This document shows positions 18,235 through 26,111 of a stretch of DNA of 58,054 nucleotides, piece after piece. Within the stretch, counting starts at the first letter, position 1. The number at the start of each line of letters is the position of its first letter. The position numbers were made by a program, and so were the translations under genes. The notes under the pieces are model-generated. The model had not been told where the DNA came from and did not search any database. It worked only from the letters and a program-made list of their open reading frames with translations. The stretch comes from an uncultured Alistipes sp. (lineage in GTDB: Bacteria > Bacteroidota > Bacteroidia > Bacteroidales > Rikenellaceae), in NCBI GenBank assembly GCA_948442615.1, contig CAOJSG010000007.1:1-58054 (forward strand). The letters are read 5' to 3'.

Positions 18235-19557
18235 ATGAACGATTTCGATAACCGAACCCGCCGCGGCGAATCCGGGCAGACGGCGTCGTCCGCGTCATCT
18301 GCGCCGTCCGGCGGCGATGCGTCCGGCGTCCGGCGCCTGCGCATCTTCACGGGCGACCGCGTGTTGTGGATCATCGTGGCCGTTCTGGCCGTGATCTCGG
18401 TGCTGGTCGTCTATTCGTCGACCGCCAAGATGGCCTACGACGCCTACGCGATCCGCACCACGTCGCATTTTCTGCGCCAGCAGCTCATGATTCTGATCTT
18501 CAGCCTGGGGATCATGGTGCTGGTGCACAAGATCGACTGCCGGATCTACAACTACCTCTCCAAACCCGTCTACCTGGCGTGCGTGCTGCTCACCGTCGCC
18601 GTCTATTTCATCGGCCATACGACCAACGGCGCGGCGCGCTGGATTCCGCTGGGCCCGTTCCAGTTCCAGCCGTCGGAGGCGCTGAAAGTGGCCACGGTGC
18701 TTTTCCTGGCCCGGCAGCTCGCCGGCCGCCAGTCGAAGATCGACAAACTGCGCATCGTGCCGTCGCTCCGGTTCTGGACCTGGCGCAGCGACGCGCGGCA
18801 GCGCAGGATCTGGCGCGAGGGCACCTGGCCCGTCCTGATGCCCGTCGTCGCGTCCTGCGCCGTGATCTTTCCCGCCCACACCTCTTCGGCCGTGCTGGTT
18901 TTCGCGGCGTCGTGGGTGATGATGCTCATCGGCCGCGTGCGTCTGGGCGAGCTGATGAAACTCGTGGGACTGGCCTGCGCGGGCGTGGTGCTGGTCATGA
19001 CGCTCAACCTGGGGCGCAGCGAGACCGCCGAAGGACGCGTTTCGACGTGGATCCATCTCTGGACGCAGCCGCAGGACACCAAGCCGCTCGACCAGCTTAC
19101 CGATACCGAGCGGTCGATGATCGCCATCCACAACGGCGGGCTGCTGGGCGAGGGCGCCGGTCAGAGCGCCATGCGCGTGGAGATGATCCACCCCGAGAGC
19201 GACTATGCCTATGCCTTTTTCGTCGAGGAGTACGGCATCCTGCTGGCCGTGGTGCTGCTGTTGCTCTACCTGTGGGTCTTTTTCCGGGGCATCGAGATAT
19301 TCCGGCGCTGCGGCACGGCCTTTCCGGGGCTGTTGGTGCTGGGGCTGGCGTTGCTGATCACCTGCCAGGCCCTGCTGCACATCATGGTCACGGTCAATCT
19401 GATCCCCGAGACGGGACAGACCCTTCCGCTCATTTCGCGCGGCGGTTCGTCGGTGCTCTTCACGGCGGTCGCTCTGGGCATGATACTCAGCGTCAGCCGG
19501 CAGAACGACGAACATTCGCACGACATGCCCCGTGCCGAGACGATCTACGAGCGGTAG
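18235..19557 (+). CDS. ftsW: lipid II polymerase, FtsW (SEDS family)
   Basis: The 440-residue product has about ten membrane helices after a 40-residue Ser/Gly-rich, probably cytoplasmic N terminus. The SEDS signatures YSSTA near the first helix, FQPSE, and the C-terminal NLIPETGQTLPLISRGGSS-type region (split here as NLIPETG / PLISRGG) are present. It polymerises glycan strands with the neighbouring FtsI. ATG 18235 lies 14 bp after murD and is preferred over a longer frame overlapping murD. Division genes stop here: no murG, murC, ftsQ, ftsA or ftsZ follow. Confidence 0.94.
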   Translation: MNDFDNRTRRGESGQTASSASSAPSGGDASGVRRLRIFTGDRVLWIIVAVLAVISVLVVYSSTAKMAYDAYAIRTTSHFLRQQLMILIFSLGIMVLVHKIDCRIYNYLSKPVYLACVLLTVAVYFIGHTTNGAARWIPLGPFQFQPSEALKVATVLFLARQLAGRQSKIDKLRIVPSLRFWTWRSDARQRRIWREGTWPVLMPVVASCAVIFPAHTSSAVLVFAASWVMMLIGRVRLGELMKLVGLACAGVVLVMTLNLGRSETAEGRVSTWIHLWTQPQDTKPLDQLTDTERSMIAIHNGGLLGEGAGQSAMRVEMIHPESDYAYAFFVEEYGILLAVVLLLLYLWVFFRGIEIFRRCGTAFPGLLVLGLALLITCQALLHIMVTVNLIPETGQTLPLISRGGSSVLFTAVALGMILSVSRQNDEHSHDMPRAETIYER

Positions 19558-19667
19558 TCCCGGCCTCTTCCGGTGCGGCCAGCGCCGCTCCGATGCTCGT
19601 TTTTTCCGTGCCGGGCGCCGCCCCTTTCGGGCCGCATGCCGGCAGAATCCGAAATATCTCTGGACGT

Positions 19668-20063
19668 ATGGAACCGATTCGTTTGGACAAATATCTATGG
19701 GCCGTGCGGGTTTTCAAGACGCGCAGCGACGCGGCGGATGCCGTCCGCAACAACAAAGTCACGGTCAACGGCGCCTATGCCAAGCCCTCGCGCGATGTGA
19801 AGATCGGCGACCGCATCGACGTGCGCAAGACCCGGATCACCTACAGCTACAAGGTGCTCGATCTGGTTTCGAGCCGTCAGCCGGCCAAGAACGTCGCGGC
19901 CTACTGCCTCGACGTCACGCTGCCGGAGGAGTTGGCCAAGCTCGACGTGCCTCGCGAGACGATCTTCGTCTTCCGCGACCGCGGCACGGGACGCCCCACC
20001 AAGAAGGAGCGGCGCGAGCTGGACGGGCTGATGGACGATCTGCTTTTCGACGACGAGGATTAG
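19668..20063 (+). CDS. hslR: S4-domain RNA-binding heat-shock protein (Hsp15/HslR-like)
   Basis: The 131-residue basic protein has an S4 domain at its N terminus (RLDKYLWAVRVFKTRSDA, then VTVNG, then GDRI). Hsp15 binds stalled 50S subunits carrying nascent chains. It follows ftsW after 110 bp and ends in an acidic tail (LLFDDED). In Bacteroidetes it commonly sits near pth and rplY, as it does here on the opposite strand. Confidence 0.88.
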   Translation: MEPIRLDKYLWAVRVFKTRSDAADAVRNNKVTVNGAYAKPSRDVKIGDRIDVRKTRITYSYKVLDLVSSRQPAKNVAAYCLDVTLPEELAKLDVPRETIFVFRDRGTGRPTKKERRELDGLMDDLLFDDED

Positions 20064-20368
20064 CGGCGGCGGTGCGTGCGGAGCGGCCGCCTGCGGTGCC
20101 TGCCCGGCGGCGTTTTACCCCGGCACCCGGGACCGTACTGATCCGACCCGCCCGGTCCCGGTTTGTTCGCTGTCCGCTGGGCCGAGTCTCCCCGGCCGGT
20201 TCCGGCGACCTGCGAAGTCGGTTGCGGCGATTTTCTTGTTTTCTGCGATTTTTTCGGGCGGAGAAGCCCCTTCGGCCAATGGCGTCGCGGTCTGGGAGAC
20301 CCGGAAGAGTCCGGAAACAGCCCTTCCGCGCCCGCTTCCGTCCGGACCGCGCGACGGTGTCCGCCGGT
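20064..20368. other. 305-bp gap between convergent hslR and a small minus-strand gene
   Basis: No gene is seen. An 8-bp inverted repeat (20128-20135 with 20153-20160, CGGGACCG/CGGTCCCG) could be a terminator for hslR but has a 17-nt loop and no proper T-tract. The segment 20226-20263 contains T-rich stretches. Confidence 0.4.
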
Positions 20369-20617
20369 CTATCGGATCGGATCTCCGGCGTCTTCCAGCA
20401 GACGGCCTATTTTGTGCATGGCGTATCCCAGCGTCGCCAGTCCGATTCGGACCCTCGCTTCGCGTTTCAGCTGTCCGGGATCGGTTTCGCGCCGCGCCGC
20501 CGCGTCGATGGCCCGGTCGAGCCAGCGCATCCCCTGTTCGAAACTGGGGTCTTCCAGTACCTCTTTCAATTCCTTCCGATGCTCCGCGGGAAGGTCGGTG
20601 TTCGCGAAATGTCCCAT
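20369..20617 (-). CDS. small conserved-looking protein of unknown function, 82 aa
   Basis: ATG 20617 (MGHFANTDLP...) opens an 82-codon frame with GC-rich third positions like its neighbours. The product is a charged, helical, soluble protein (AEHRKELKEVLEDPSFEQG..., then two amphipathic helices) with no motif or membrane segment. A longer in-frame start at 20716 would place its N terminus inside the highly structured RNA upstream, so the shorter start is preferred. The gene is preceded by an unusually long, structured leader with its own promoter. Function unknown. Confidence 0.55.
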   Translation of the reverse strand: MGHFANTDLPAEHRKELKEVLEDPSFEQGMRWLDRAIDAAARRETDPGQLKREARVRIGLATLGYAMHKIGRLLEDAGDPIR

Positions 20618-20862
20618 GGTCCGATTCGTGGGGCCTGCAGTACCGATGGGCCTTTTTACAAAGAAAGAGAGTGGTACTGCTACTGCCCGGTTCAGGTTCT
20701 TGGATACCCATAACATTCAGTAGACAATACGCACCCTCCGGGGTGCGATCGCTTACCAACATTATTCCAAATTTTCCAAGATTCGAACCGAAAGTAAACT
20801 CTCACAAACTATGCGACTATGTAAAGAACGCGTGCGGTCGGCAGTCGGCCGTCCCGACCGCC
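20618..20862 (-). ncRNA. long structured RNA (leader or sRNA) of unrecognised class
   Basis: Read on the minus strand from about 20862, the RNA can form a 5' hairpin of 8 bp (20854-20861 with 20834-20841). A long-range helix pairs CGGTTC 20785-20790 with GAACCG 20688-20693 and, across a GAA/ACCT internal loop, TCTTGGA 20775-20781 with TCCAAGA 20698-20704. Inside it is a 7-bp hairpin CGCACCC/GGGTGCG (20730-20747). Downstream, GCAGTACC 20673-20680 pairs with GGTACTGC 20637-20644, extended by GGGC 20685-20688 with GCCC 20631-20634. GAGAGT 20798-20803 could also pair with ACTCTC 20667-20672, a pseudoknot or alternative fold. It ends at the start of the 82-aa gene. I do not match it to a known class; SRP, 6S, tmRNA and RNase P motifs were looked for and not found. 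Confidence 0.5.
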
Positions 20863-20867
20863 GGAAA

Positions 20868-20898
20868 CAAAGGTAGCAAGAAATTCGAAAAGCGCAAA
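20868..20898 (-). promoter_or_regulatory. canonical Bacteroidetes promoter driving the structured RNA
   Basis: On the minus strand TTTG at 20898-20895, a 19-bp spacer and TACCTTTG at 20875-20868 match the -33/-7 consensus exactly. Transcription would begin near 20862, at the first hairpin. The -33 box overlaps the T-tract of the pth terminator. Confidence 0.7.
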
Positions 20899-20926
20899 AC
20901 GTCCGTCCGCCGGCGGACGGACGTTT
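20897..20926 (-). terminator. intrinsic terminator of rplY-pth
   Basis: A perfect 15-bp palindrome with no spacer (AAACGTCCGTCCGCC and its complement) begins 9 bp past the pth stop and is followed by TTTTG on the minus strand. Confidence 0.7.
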
Positions 20927-20934
20927 GCTGCCGG

Positions 20935-21498
20935 CTATTTCTTGTTGTAGAGGTTCATCGTGCGTTCGCACCCGATCGTCGCGAACGAAAGGATCGCCTC
21001 GCCGAAGATCTTCAGCCGTTCGGGCAGCGCCTTGCGCTCCTCGTCGGTCCATTCGCCCAGGACGTAGTCCACCTGATGGCCGCGCGCGAAGTCGCCTCCC
21101 ACCCCGAACCGCATGCGGGCATACTCCTCCGATCCCAGCAGCTCCGCGATGTTTTTCAGCCCGTTGTGGCCGCCGGCGCTCCCTTTCGGGCGCATCCGCA
21201 GTGCGCCGAACGGCAGTGCGATGTCGTCCGACACGACCAGCAGATTTTCGCGCGGAATTCGCTCCTGCTCGAGCCAGTAGCGCACGGCCTTGCCCGAGAG
21301 GTTCATGTAGGTCGACGGTTTGAGCATCACCAGCGTGCGTCCCTTGTGGCGCATCTCCGCGACGGCGCCGTAACGCGAGGAGGTAAAAACAGTATTGGAC
21401 GCCTCTGCGAGGGCGTCCAACACTTTGAAACCGATGTTGTGCCGGGTTTCGGCGTATTCGGAGCCGATGTTCCCCAGTCCAACGATGAGGTATTTCAT
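20935..21498 (-). CDS. pth: peptidyl-tRNA hydrolase
   Basis: The 187-residue protein has the Pth core: [21 protein letters not shown] at the N terminus with the catalytic His in TRHNIG (about residue 20), [11 protein letters not shown] near 61-71, [10 protein letters not shown] near 88-97 and [11 protein letters not shown] near 106-116. It releases peptides from peptidyl-tRNA. It sits 18 bp downstream of rplY in the same transcript. Confidence 0.95.
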   Translation of the reverse strand: MKYLIVGLGNIGSEYAETRHNIGFKVLDALAEASNTVFTSSRYGAVAEMRHKGRTLVMLKPSTYMNLSGKAVRYWLEQERIPRENLLVVSDDIALPFGALRMRPKGSAGGHNGLKNIAELLGSEEYARMRFGVGGDFARGHQVDYVLGEWTDEERKALPERLKIFGEAILSFATIGCERTMNLYNKK

Positions 21499-21516
21499 AT
21501 GCGGGTCGTTCGGCTA

Positions 21517-22089
21517 TTATTTACCTGCAGCCTCCGCACCGCGCGATGCACGGGTTACGCGTACGGCGCAGACGGCCGTCGTGGCAGGCGTCACGAACTT
21601 CAGGTCGTCGAACTTCAGGTCGCCTACGAAAATGGTCTTGCCCACGCCGAGCGACGTCACGTCGACCACGATCTCATCGGGCAGCTTGTCCACCGGAGCG
21701 CTTACGACCAGCTTGCGGGCCGACAGCACCAGCTTGCCGCCGACCTTCACGCCCTCGGCGTTGCCCGTCAGACGGACCGGAATTGCGATCGATACGGCCT
21801 TGCCCTCCTGGATGCGGTAGAAGTCGAGGTGCAGAATCTCCTCGCGTACGGGGTGGAACTGCACTTCGCGCAGTACGGCGAGAGCCTTTTCGCCCTCGAT
21901 GTCGAACTCCACGATGTACGAGCTGGGGGTGTAGATCAGCGGTTTTACGGCTTTGGGATCTACCGACAGCGTGACGGACTCGCCGCCTCCGCACAGTACG
22001 CACGGCACCATGCCTTCGCGGCGCACTGCCTTGGCTGCTTTCTTGCCGTAGTCGTTGCGCTTTACGGCCTGAATCGAAATGGTTTTCAT
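21517..22089 (-). CDS. rplY: 50S ribosomal protein L25/general stress protein Ctc
   Basis: The 190-residue product has the two-domain layout of the long L25/Ctc form: an N-terminal 5S-rRNA-binding domain (MKTISIQAVKRNDYGKKAAK...) and a C-terminal beta domain. The short E. coli L25 lacks the second domain. It binds 5S rRNA in the large subunit. It is co-transcribed with pth. Confidence 0.93.
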   Translation of the reverse strand: MKTISIQAVKRNDYGKKAAKAVRREGMVPCVLCGGGESVTLSVDPKAVKPLIYTPSSYIVEFDIEGEKALAVLREVQFHPVREEILHLDFYRIQEGKAVSIAIPVRLTGNAEGVKVGGKLVLSARKLVVSAPVDKLPDEIVVDVTSLGVGKTIFVGDLKFDDLKFVTPATTAVCAVRVTRASRGAEAAGK

Positions 22090-22175
22090 AAATCTGTTGT
22101 TTTTTGATAATGTTACCTTCGGCGGTTCTCAGCCCGACCTCGCGGGTCGCGCCCCAATTCCGCCTGCTTCGCGCG

Positions 22176-22183
22176 CAAAGATA
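22176..22183 (-). promoter_or_regulatory. -7 box (TATCTTTG) for rplY-pth
   Basis: TATCTTTG on the minus strand matches TAnnTTTG exactly in a local AT-rich patch; the leader would be about 80 nt. No -33 TTTG at standard distance. Confidence 0.5.
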
Positions 22184-22289
22184 GGATAAATAATCGGGAT
22201 TTGAAAATACGGGACGGAAAAATCGGCTTCTGTTTCCGTTCCGCCGTTTTTCGCGGCGCCGGGCCCATGCCGCCGCTCCCCCGGACCGG

Positions 22290-23879
22290 CTATTTCGCTG
22301 CGGCCGCCGATCCGTTCAGCCGGAGCGCCAGCGTGTCGGCATACTGCCGCTGGAGGCGGATCAGCTCTTCGGTCATTTCGCGCTGCCGGTCCGCATATTC
22401 GGGCTTCCCGTAGAGATTGTGCAGCTCCTCGGGGTCGTTCTCCAGGTCGTACAGCTCCCACCAGTCGATGTCGTCGTAGAAGCGGATCAGCTTCCACCGG
22501 TCGGTGCGCACGCCGTAGTGGCGCTTGACCATGTGCTCGGCCGGATATTCGTAGAAATGGTAGTAGAGCGCCTCGCGCCACTCATCCGGCCGTTCTCCGC
22601 GCAGCAGCGGCACGAGCGACCGGCCCTGGATGTCGTCGGGCACCGGCACGCCGGCCAGTTCGAGGAACGTCGGGGCATAGTCGATGTTCTGTACCATTTC
22701 GTCGATGTCGCCGCGGCGGTCGAATCCCTCGGGCAGCCGCATGACCAGCGGCGTGCGCATCGACTCCTCGTACATGAACCGTTTGTCGAACCAGCCGTGT
22801 TCGCCCATGTAGAATCCCTGGTCGGAGGTGTAGACCACCAGCGTGTTTTCCAGCAGCCCCGCGTCGCGCAGGTAGTCCGTCAGCCGGCCCACCTCGTCGT
22901 CGAGCGACCGGAGGGTCTTGAGGTAGTCGCGCATGTAGCGGGTGAATTTCCATTCGGCCCGCTCGCGCCCCTGCGGGTTTCGGCGGTAGAATTCGTCGAC
23001 GATCGGTCCGTAGAAACGGTCCCATGCGGCCCGCTGCGCCGGGTCCATGCGGCCGACGAACGCCTCGTAGGTGGCTTTCAGCCGGCTTTCGCGGTCCGGA
23101 CGCCACATCTTCAGGTCGTAGATGGGGTCCATGTCGTGATCCGAGGCGATCGACATCTCCTGTGCGGCGGCCGCCGGACGGCCCGCGTAGTCGTCGAAGA
23201 AGGTCGCCGGCAATTCGAACGTCCGGTCCTCGTAGAGCGCCAGGTGGCACGTGTCGGCCATCCAGTTGCGGTGCAGCGCCTTGTGGTGCACCAGCAGACA
23301 GAAGGGTTTGCTGCGGTCGCGGCCGTGTTCCAGCCACTCGATGCTTTTGTCCGTGACGATCCGCGTGAGGTAGCCGGCGTTGCGCACCGTGTCGCCCGAC
23401 TGACGGATGAAGTCGGGGTTGTAGTAGTCGCCCTGCCCGGGCACGATTTCCCAGTAGTCGAATCCCGTCGGGAGGCTCCCGAGGTGCCACTTCCCGACCA
23501 GCGCCGTCTCGTAGCCGGCCTCCTGCAGCAGCTTGGGAAAGGTCTGCTGCGAGCCGTCGAACGCCGGACAGGTCGTGTTGTCCGTGTAGCCGTTTCTGTG
23601 CGAGTGCTTGCCCGTGAGCATGCAGGCGCGGCTGGGGCCGCTCAGCGAGTTGGCCACGAAGCTGTTGGTGAAGCGTACGCCCTCCGCGGCCAGACGGTCG
23701 AGGTGGGGCGTCGAGGCGTAGCGCCGGTCGTAGCAGCTCATCATCTGGGCCGTGTGGTCGTCGGTCATGATGTAGACGATGTTCAGCGGCCTGTCGGCGG
23801 TTTTCGGCGCACGGTGGCAGCCCGTGGCGGCGGTGGCGGCTGCGAGGCCGCCTGCGAAGAGGATTCGGTCGGTGCGCAT
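22290..23879 (-). CDS. secreted S1-family sulfatase, Ser-type, lipoprotein
   Basis: The 529-residue protein carries a lipoprotein-type signal peptide (Cys21) and the S1 sulfatase fold. Metal-binding Asp residues lie in MTDDHTAQ (about 38-45). The maturation motif is SGPSR at 80-84, with Ser80 to be converted to formylglycine by an anaerobic sulfatase-maturating enzyme. GKWHLG follows, and TSDQGFYMGEHGWFDKR lies later. The opening DDHTAQMMSCYDRRYAST resembles N-acetylglucosamine-6-O-sulfatases of Bacteroides (subfamily S1_11), so host or mucin glycan desulfation is plausible; substrate is unproven. ATG 23879 is chosen because the longer frame upstream overlaps galE. Confidence 0.85.
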   Translation of the reverse strand: MRTDRILFAGGLAAATAATGCHRAPKTADRPLNIVYIMTDDHTAQMMSCYDRRYASTPHLDRLAAEGVRFTNSFVANSLSGPSRACMLTGKHSHRNGYTDNTTCPAFDGSQQTFPKLLQEAGYETALVGKWHLGSLPTGFDYWEIVPGQGDYYNPDFIRQSGDTVRNAGYLTRIVTDKSIEWLEHGRDRSKPFCLLVHHKALHRNWMADTCHLALYEDRTFELPATFFDDYAGRPAAAAQEMSIASDHDMDPIYDLKMWRPDRESRLKATYEAFVGRMDPAQRAAWDRFYGPIVDEFYRRNPQGRERAEWKFTRYMRDYLKTLRSLDDEVGRLTDYLRDAGLLENTLVVYTSDQGFYMGEHGWFDKRFMYEESMRTPLVMRLPEGFDRRGDIDEMVQNIDYAPTFLELAGVPVPDDIQGRSLVPLLRGERPDEWREALYYHFYEYPAEHMVKRHYGVRTDRWKLIRFYDDIDWWELYDLENDPEELHNLYGKPEYADRQREMTEELIRLQRQYADTLALRLNGSAAAAK

Positions 23880-23932
23880 GGCGGTTCGGTTGGTGCGGCG
23901 GGGGCGGAACGCTCCGCCCCCGCCGCGGAGTG

Positions 23933-24958
23933 CTACAGGTTGCGGAGGTGTTTTTCCCAGGCCCAGGCGGCGCGGAGCGTTTCGTCGAGCGACCGCTCGG
24001 CCTTCCATCCCAGCTCGGTGTTGGCGAGCGTCGGATCGGCCCAGATGGCGATGATGTCGCCCGCCCGGCGGCCGACGATCTTGTAATTGATCTTCACGCC
24101 GTTGGCCTCTTCGAAGCGGTGCACAAGCTCGAGCACCGAGACGCCGCGTCCCGTGCCGATGTTGAAGATTTCGTACTTCTCCTTGTTCTTGCCGTCGATC
24201 ATGCGGCGGATCGCCGCCACGTGGGCGCGGGCCAGGTCGACCACGTCGATGTAGTCGCGGATGCACGAGCCGTCGGGCGTGGGATAGTCGTCGCCGAACA
24301 CCGACAGGCATTCGCGGATGCCGGCGGCCGTCTGCGTGATGTAGGGGATCAGATTCTGCGGCACGCCGCGCGGCAGCTCGCCGATGAGCGCCGACGGGTG
24401 GGCGCCGATCGGATTGAAGTAGCGCAGGGCGATGCCCTTCAGTCCGTCGTAGGCCTTCAGCGAGTCGCGCAGGATGTCCTCGCACATGGTCTTGGTGTTG
24501 CCGTAGGGCGACTCGGCCGGCTTGCGGGGCGTCCGTTCCGTGACGGGCTGCTTCTCCGGCTCGCCGTAGACGGTGCACGACGAGGAGAAGACGATGTTCT
24601 GCCGGCCGAATTCGCGCATGAGGTCGATCACGTTCATGAACGACGTGAGGTTGTTGCGGTAGTACTTCATCGGTTCGAGGACCGATTCGCCGACCGCTTT
24701 CGACGCGGCGAAATGGATCACCGAGTCGAACTCGTACTGTTCGAAGACCTTGCGGAACGCCGCGCGGTCGCAACAGTCCGCCTCGACGAAGGGCACCTCG
24801 ACGCCCGTGATGCGGCGCACGCCCTCCACGGCGTTCCTGTCGCTGTTCGAGAGGTTGTCGACGATCACCACGTCGAACCCTGCGCCGATCAGTTCCACGG
24901 CCGTGTGCGACCCGATGTAGCCGGCGCCGCCGCTGACCAGAACACATTGTTTTTTCAT
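23933..24958 (-). CDS. galE: UDP-glucose 4-epimerase
   Basis: The 341-residue short-chain dehydrogenase-type protein has the NAD-binding GGAGYIGSH (about 10-18), FAASKAVGES, SSSCTVYGEP and the catalytic Tyr/Lys pair in SPYGNTK. GalE interconverts UDP-glucose and UDP-galactose (possibly also the GlcNAc/GalNAc forms). It is encoded just upstream of the sulfatase on the same strand (53 bp gap), behind its own -7 box. Confidence 0.94.
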   Translation of the reverse strand: MKKQCVLVSGGAGYIGSHTAVELIGAGFDVVIVDNLSNSDRNAVEGVRRITGVEVPFVEADCCDRAAFRKVFEQYEFDSVIHFAASKAVGESVLEPMKYYRNNLTSFMNVIDLMREFGRQNIVFSSSCTVYGEPEKQPVTERTPRKPAESPYGNTKTMCEDILRDSLKAYDGLKGIALRYFNPIGAHPSALIGELPRGVPQNLIPYITQTAAGIRECLSVFGDDYPTPDGSCIRDYIDVVDLARAHVAAIRRMIDGKNKEKYEIFNIGTGRGVSVLELVHRFEEANGVKINYKIVGRRAGDIIAIWADPTLANTELGWKAERSLDETLRAAWAWEKHLRNL

Positions 24959-24999
24959 ATCTTTCCGGATTTTGTCGTTTGTTTTTTGCCTATCGCATG

Positions 25000-25007
25000 C
25001 AAATATA
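25000..25007 (-). promoter_or_regulatory. -7 box (TATATTTG) for galE
   Basis: Exact TAnnTTTG match on the minus strand, 42 bp before the galE start, in the 208-bp region divergent to the ABC exporter. Confidence 0.5.
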
Positions 25008-25101
25008 CGATTTTTCGGCCGTTGCTGCGCCCGGCGCGGAGCGGGAAAATCGCTCCGCCCGGACCTTGTGTTGCTTTTTTATCGTGATTCGATAAATATT
25101 T

Positions 25102-25131
25102 TTTGAATTTCGTAAAATTTCGTTACTTTTG
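25102..25131 (+). promoter_or_regulatory. canonical promoter of the ABC exporter operon
   Basis: TTTG at 25102-25105, an 18-bp spacer, and TACTTTTG at 25124-25131 fit the Bacteroidetes consensus. The start of transcription would be near 25138, about 30 nt before the ATG. Confidence 0.7.
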
Positions 25132-25166
25132 TAGCCGAATACTTCCTTTCAAATCGCTACGGAATT

Positions 25167-26087
25167 ATGGACATCCTACGTGTCGAACACGTCTCGAAGC
25201 ACTACGCTGGCCATAAGGCGCTCGACGACGTGTCGCTTTCGATTCCCCGCGGTTCGGTCTACGGGCTGCTGGGGCCGAACGGCGCCGGCAAGACCACGCT
25301 GATCCGCATCGTCAACCGCATCACGGCGCCCGATACGGGCCGCGTGTGGTTCGACGGCCATGAGATCGCTCCGGACGACGTGCGGCGCATCGGCTATCTG
25401 CCGGAGGAGCGCGGTCTCTACAAGAAGATGAAGGTCGGCGAGCAGGCTCTCTTTTTCGCTCGTCTCAAAGGGCTTTCGCGGCAGGATGCGATGCTGCGGC
25501 TGCGCGAGTGGTTCGAGCGCTTCGGCATCGAGGCGTGGTGGAACCGGCGCGTCGAGGAGCTGTCGAAGGGGATGGCGCAGAAGGTGCAGTTCATCGTCAC
25601 GGTGCTGCACGAACCGCAGCTGCTGATCTTCGACGAGCCGTTCTCGGGGTTCGACCCGATCAACGCCAACCTGCTCAAGGAGCAGATCCTGGCCCTTCGC
25701 GACCGCGGCGCCACGGTCGTCTTCTCGACGCACAACATGGCGTCGGTCGAGGAGCTGTGCGACCACATCACGCTGATCGACAAGTCGCGCAACATCCTCT
25801 CGGGTCCGGTCGGCGAGATCCGCCGCCGCTACGGGGGCAACCTGTTCGAGATCGTCTACCGGGGCGATGCGGCGCACCTGCGGGCGGCCTTGGCCGGGCG
25901 GTGCGAGCTCCTTCCGGAGCAGCCTGCGGAGGCGGGGTGCGCTTCGCTCCGCCTGCGGGTGGACGACGCCGCGCGCATCCGCGAAGTGATCGCCGCGGCC
26001 AACGAGGCGGTCGAGCTGCGCGGCTTTGCCGAGGTGGTTCCTTCGATGAACGACGTTTTTATCCGGGCCGTGAGCGGCTCGCTGTGA
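25167..26087 (+). CDS. ABC transporter ATP-binding protein (NatA-type, ABC-2 exporter)
   Basis: The 306-residue ATPase has Walker A GPNGAGKTT (about 37-45), the signature LSKGMAQ (LSGGQ variant), Walker B LLIFDEPFSG and the switch His in VFSTHN. A C-terminal extension (about 225-306) is typical of NatA-like subunits of ABC-2 exporters. The partner permease begins 24 bp downstream. NatAB-type transporters export Na+, small toxic compounds or lipids; the substrate here cannot be read from the sequence. Confidence 0.9.
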   Translation: MDILRVEHVSKHYAGHKALDDVSLSIPRGSVYGLLGPNGAGKTTLIRIVNRITAPDTGRVWFDGHEIAPDDVRRIGYLPEERGLYKKMKVGEQALFFARLKGLSRQDAMLRLREWFERFGIEAWWNRRVEELSKGMAQKVQFIVTVLHEPQLLIFDEPFSGFDPINANLLKEQILALRDRGATVVFSTHNMASVEELCDHITLIDKSRNILSGPVGEIRRRYGGNLFEIVYRGDAAHLRAALAGRCELLPEQPAEAGCASLRLRVDDAARIREVIAAANEAVELRGFAEVVPSMNDVFIRAVSGSL

Positions 26088-26111
26088 CGGTGCACTGAAA
26101 AATATTTCGCC

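Noticed and set aside
20600..20760. SRP (4.5S) RNA hypothesis because of the AGCAG five-base motif preceded by a CCGGGC segment
   Set aside because: The obligatory CAGG opposite AGCAG is replaced by CUGA, the tetraloop stem would have a mismatch, and the strand AGCAGUACC pairs far better with GGUACUGC downstream.
20115..20762. Minus-strand ORF of 215 codons starting MLVSDRTPEG
   Set aside because: It crosses the structured RNA and then runs out of frame through the 82-aa gene; its second half is Arg/Pro/Gly-rich like other shadow frames.
20775..20800. tRNA/tmRNA-like T-arm (GGTTCGAATC on the minus strand)
   Set aside because: The flanking 5-nt arms cannot pair with each other to a T-stem, and no acceptor or D-arm is found around it.
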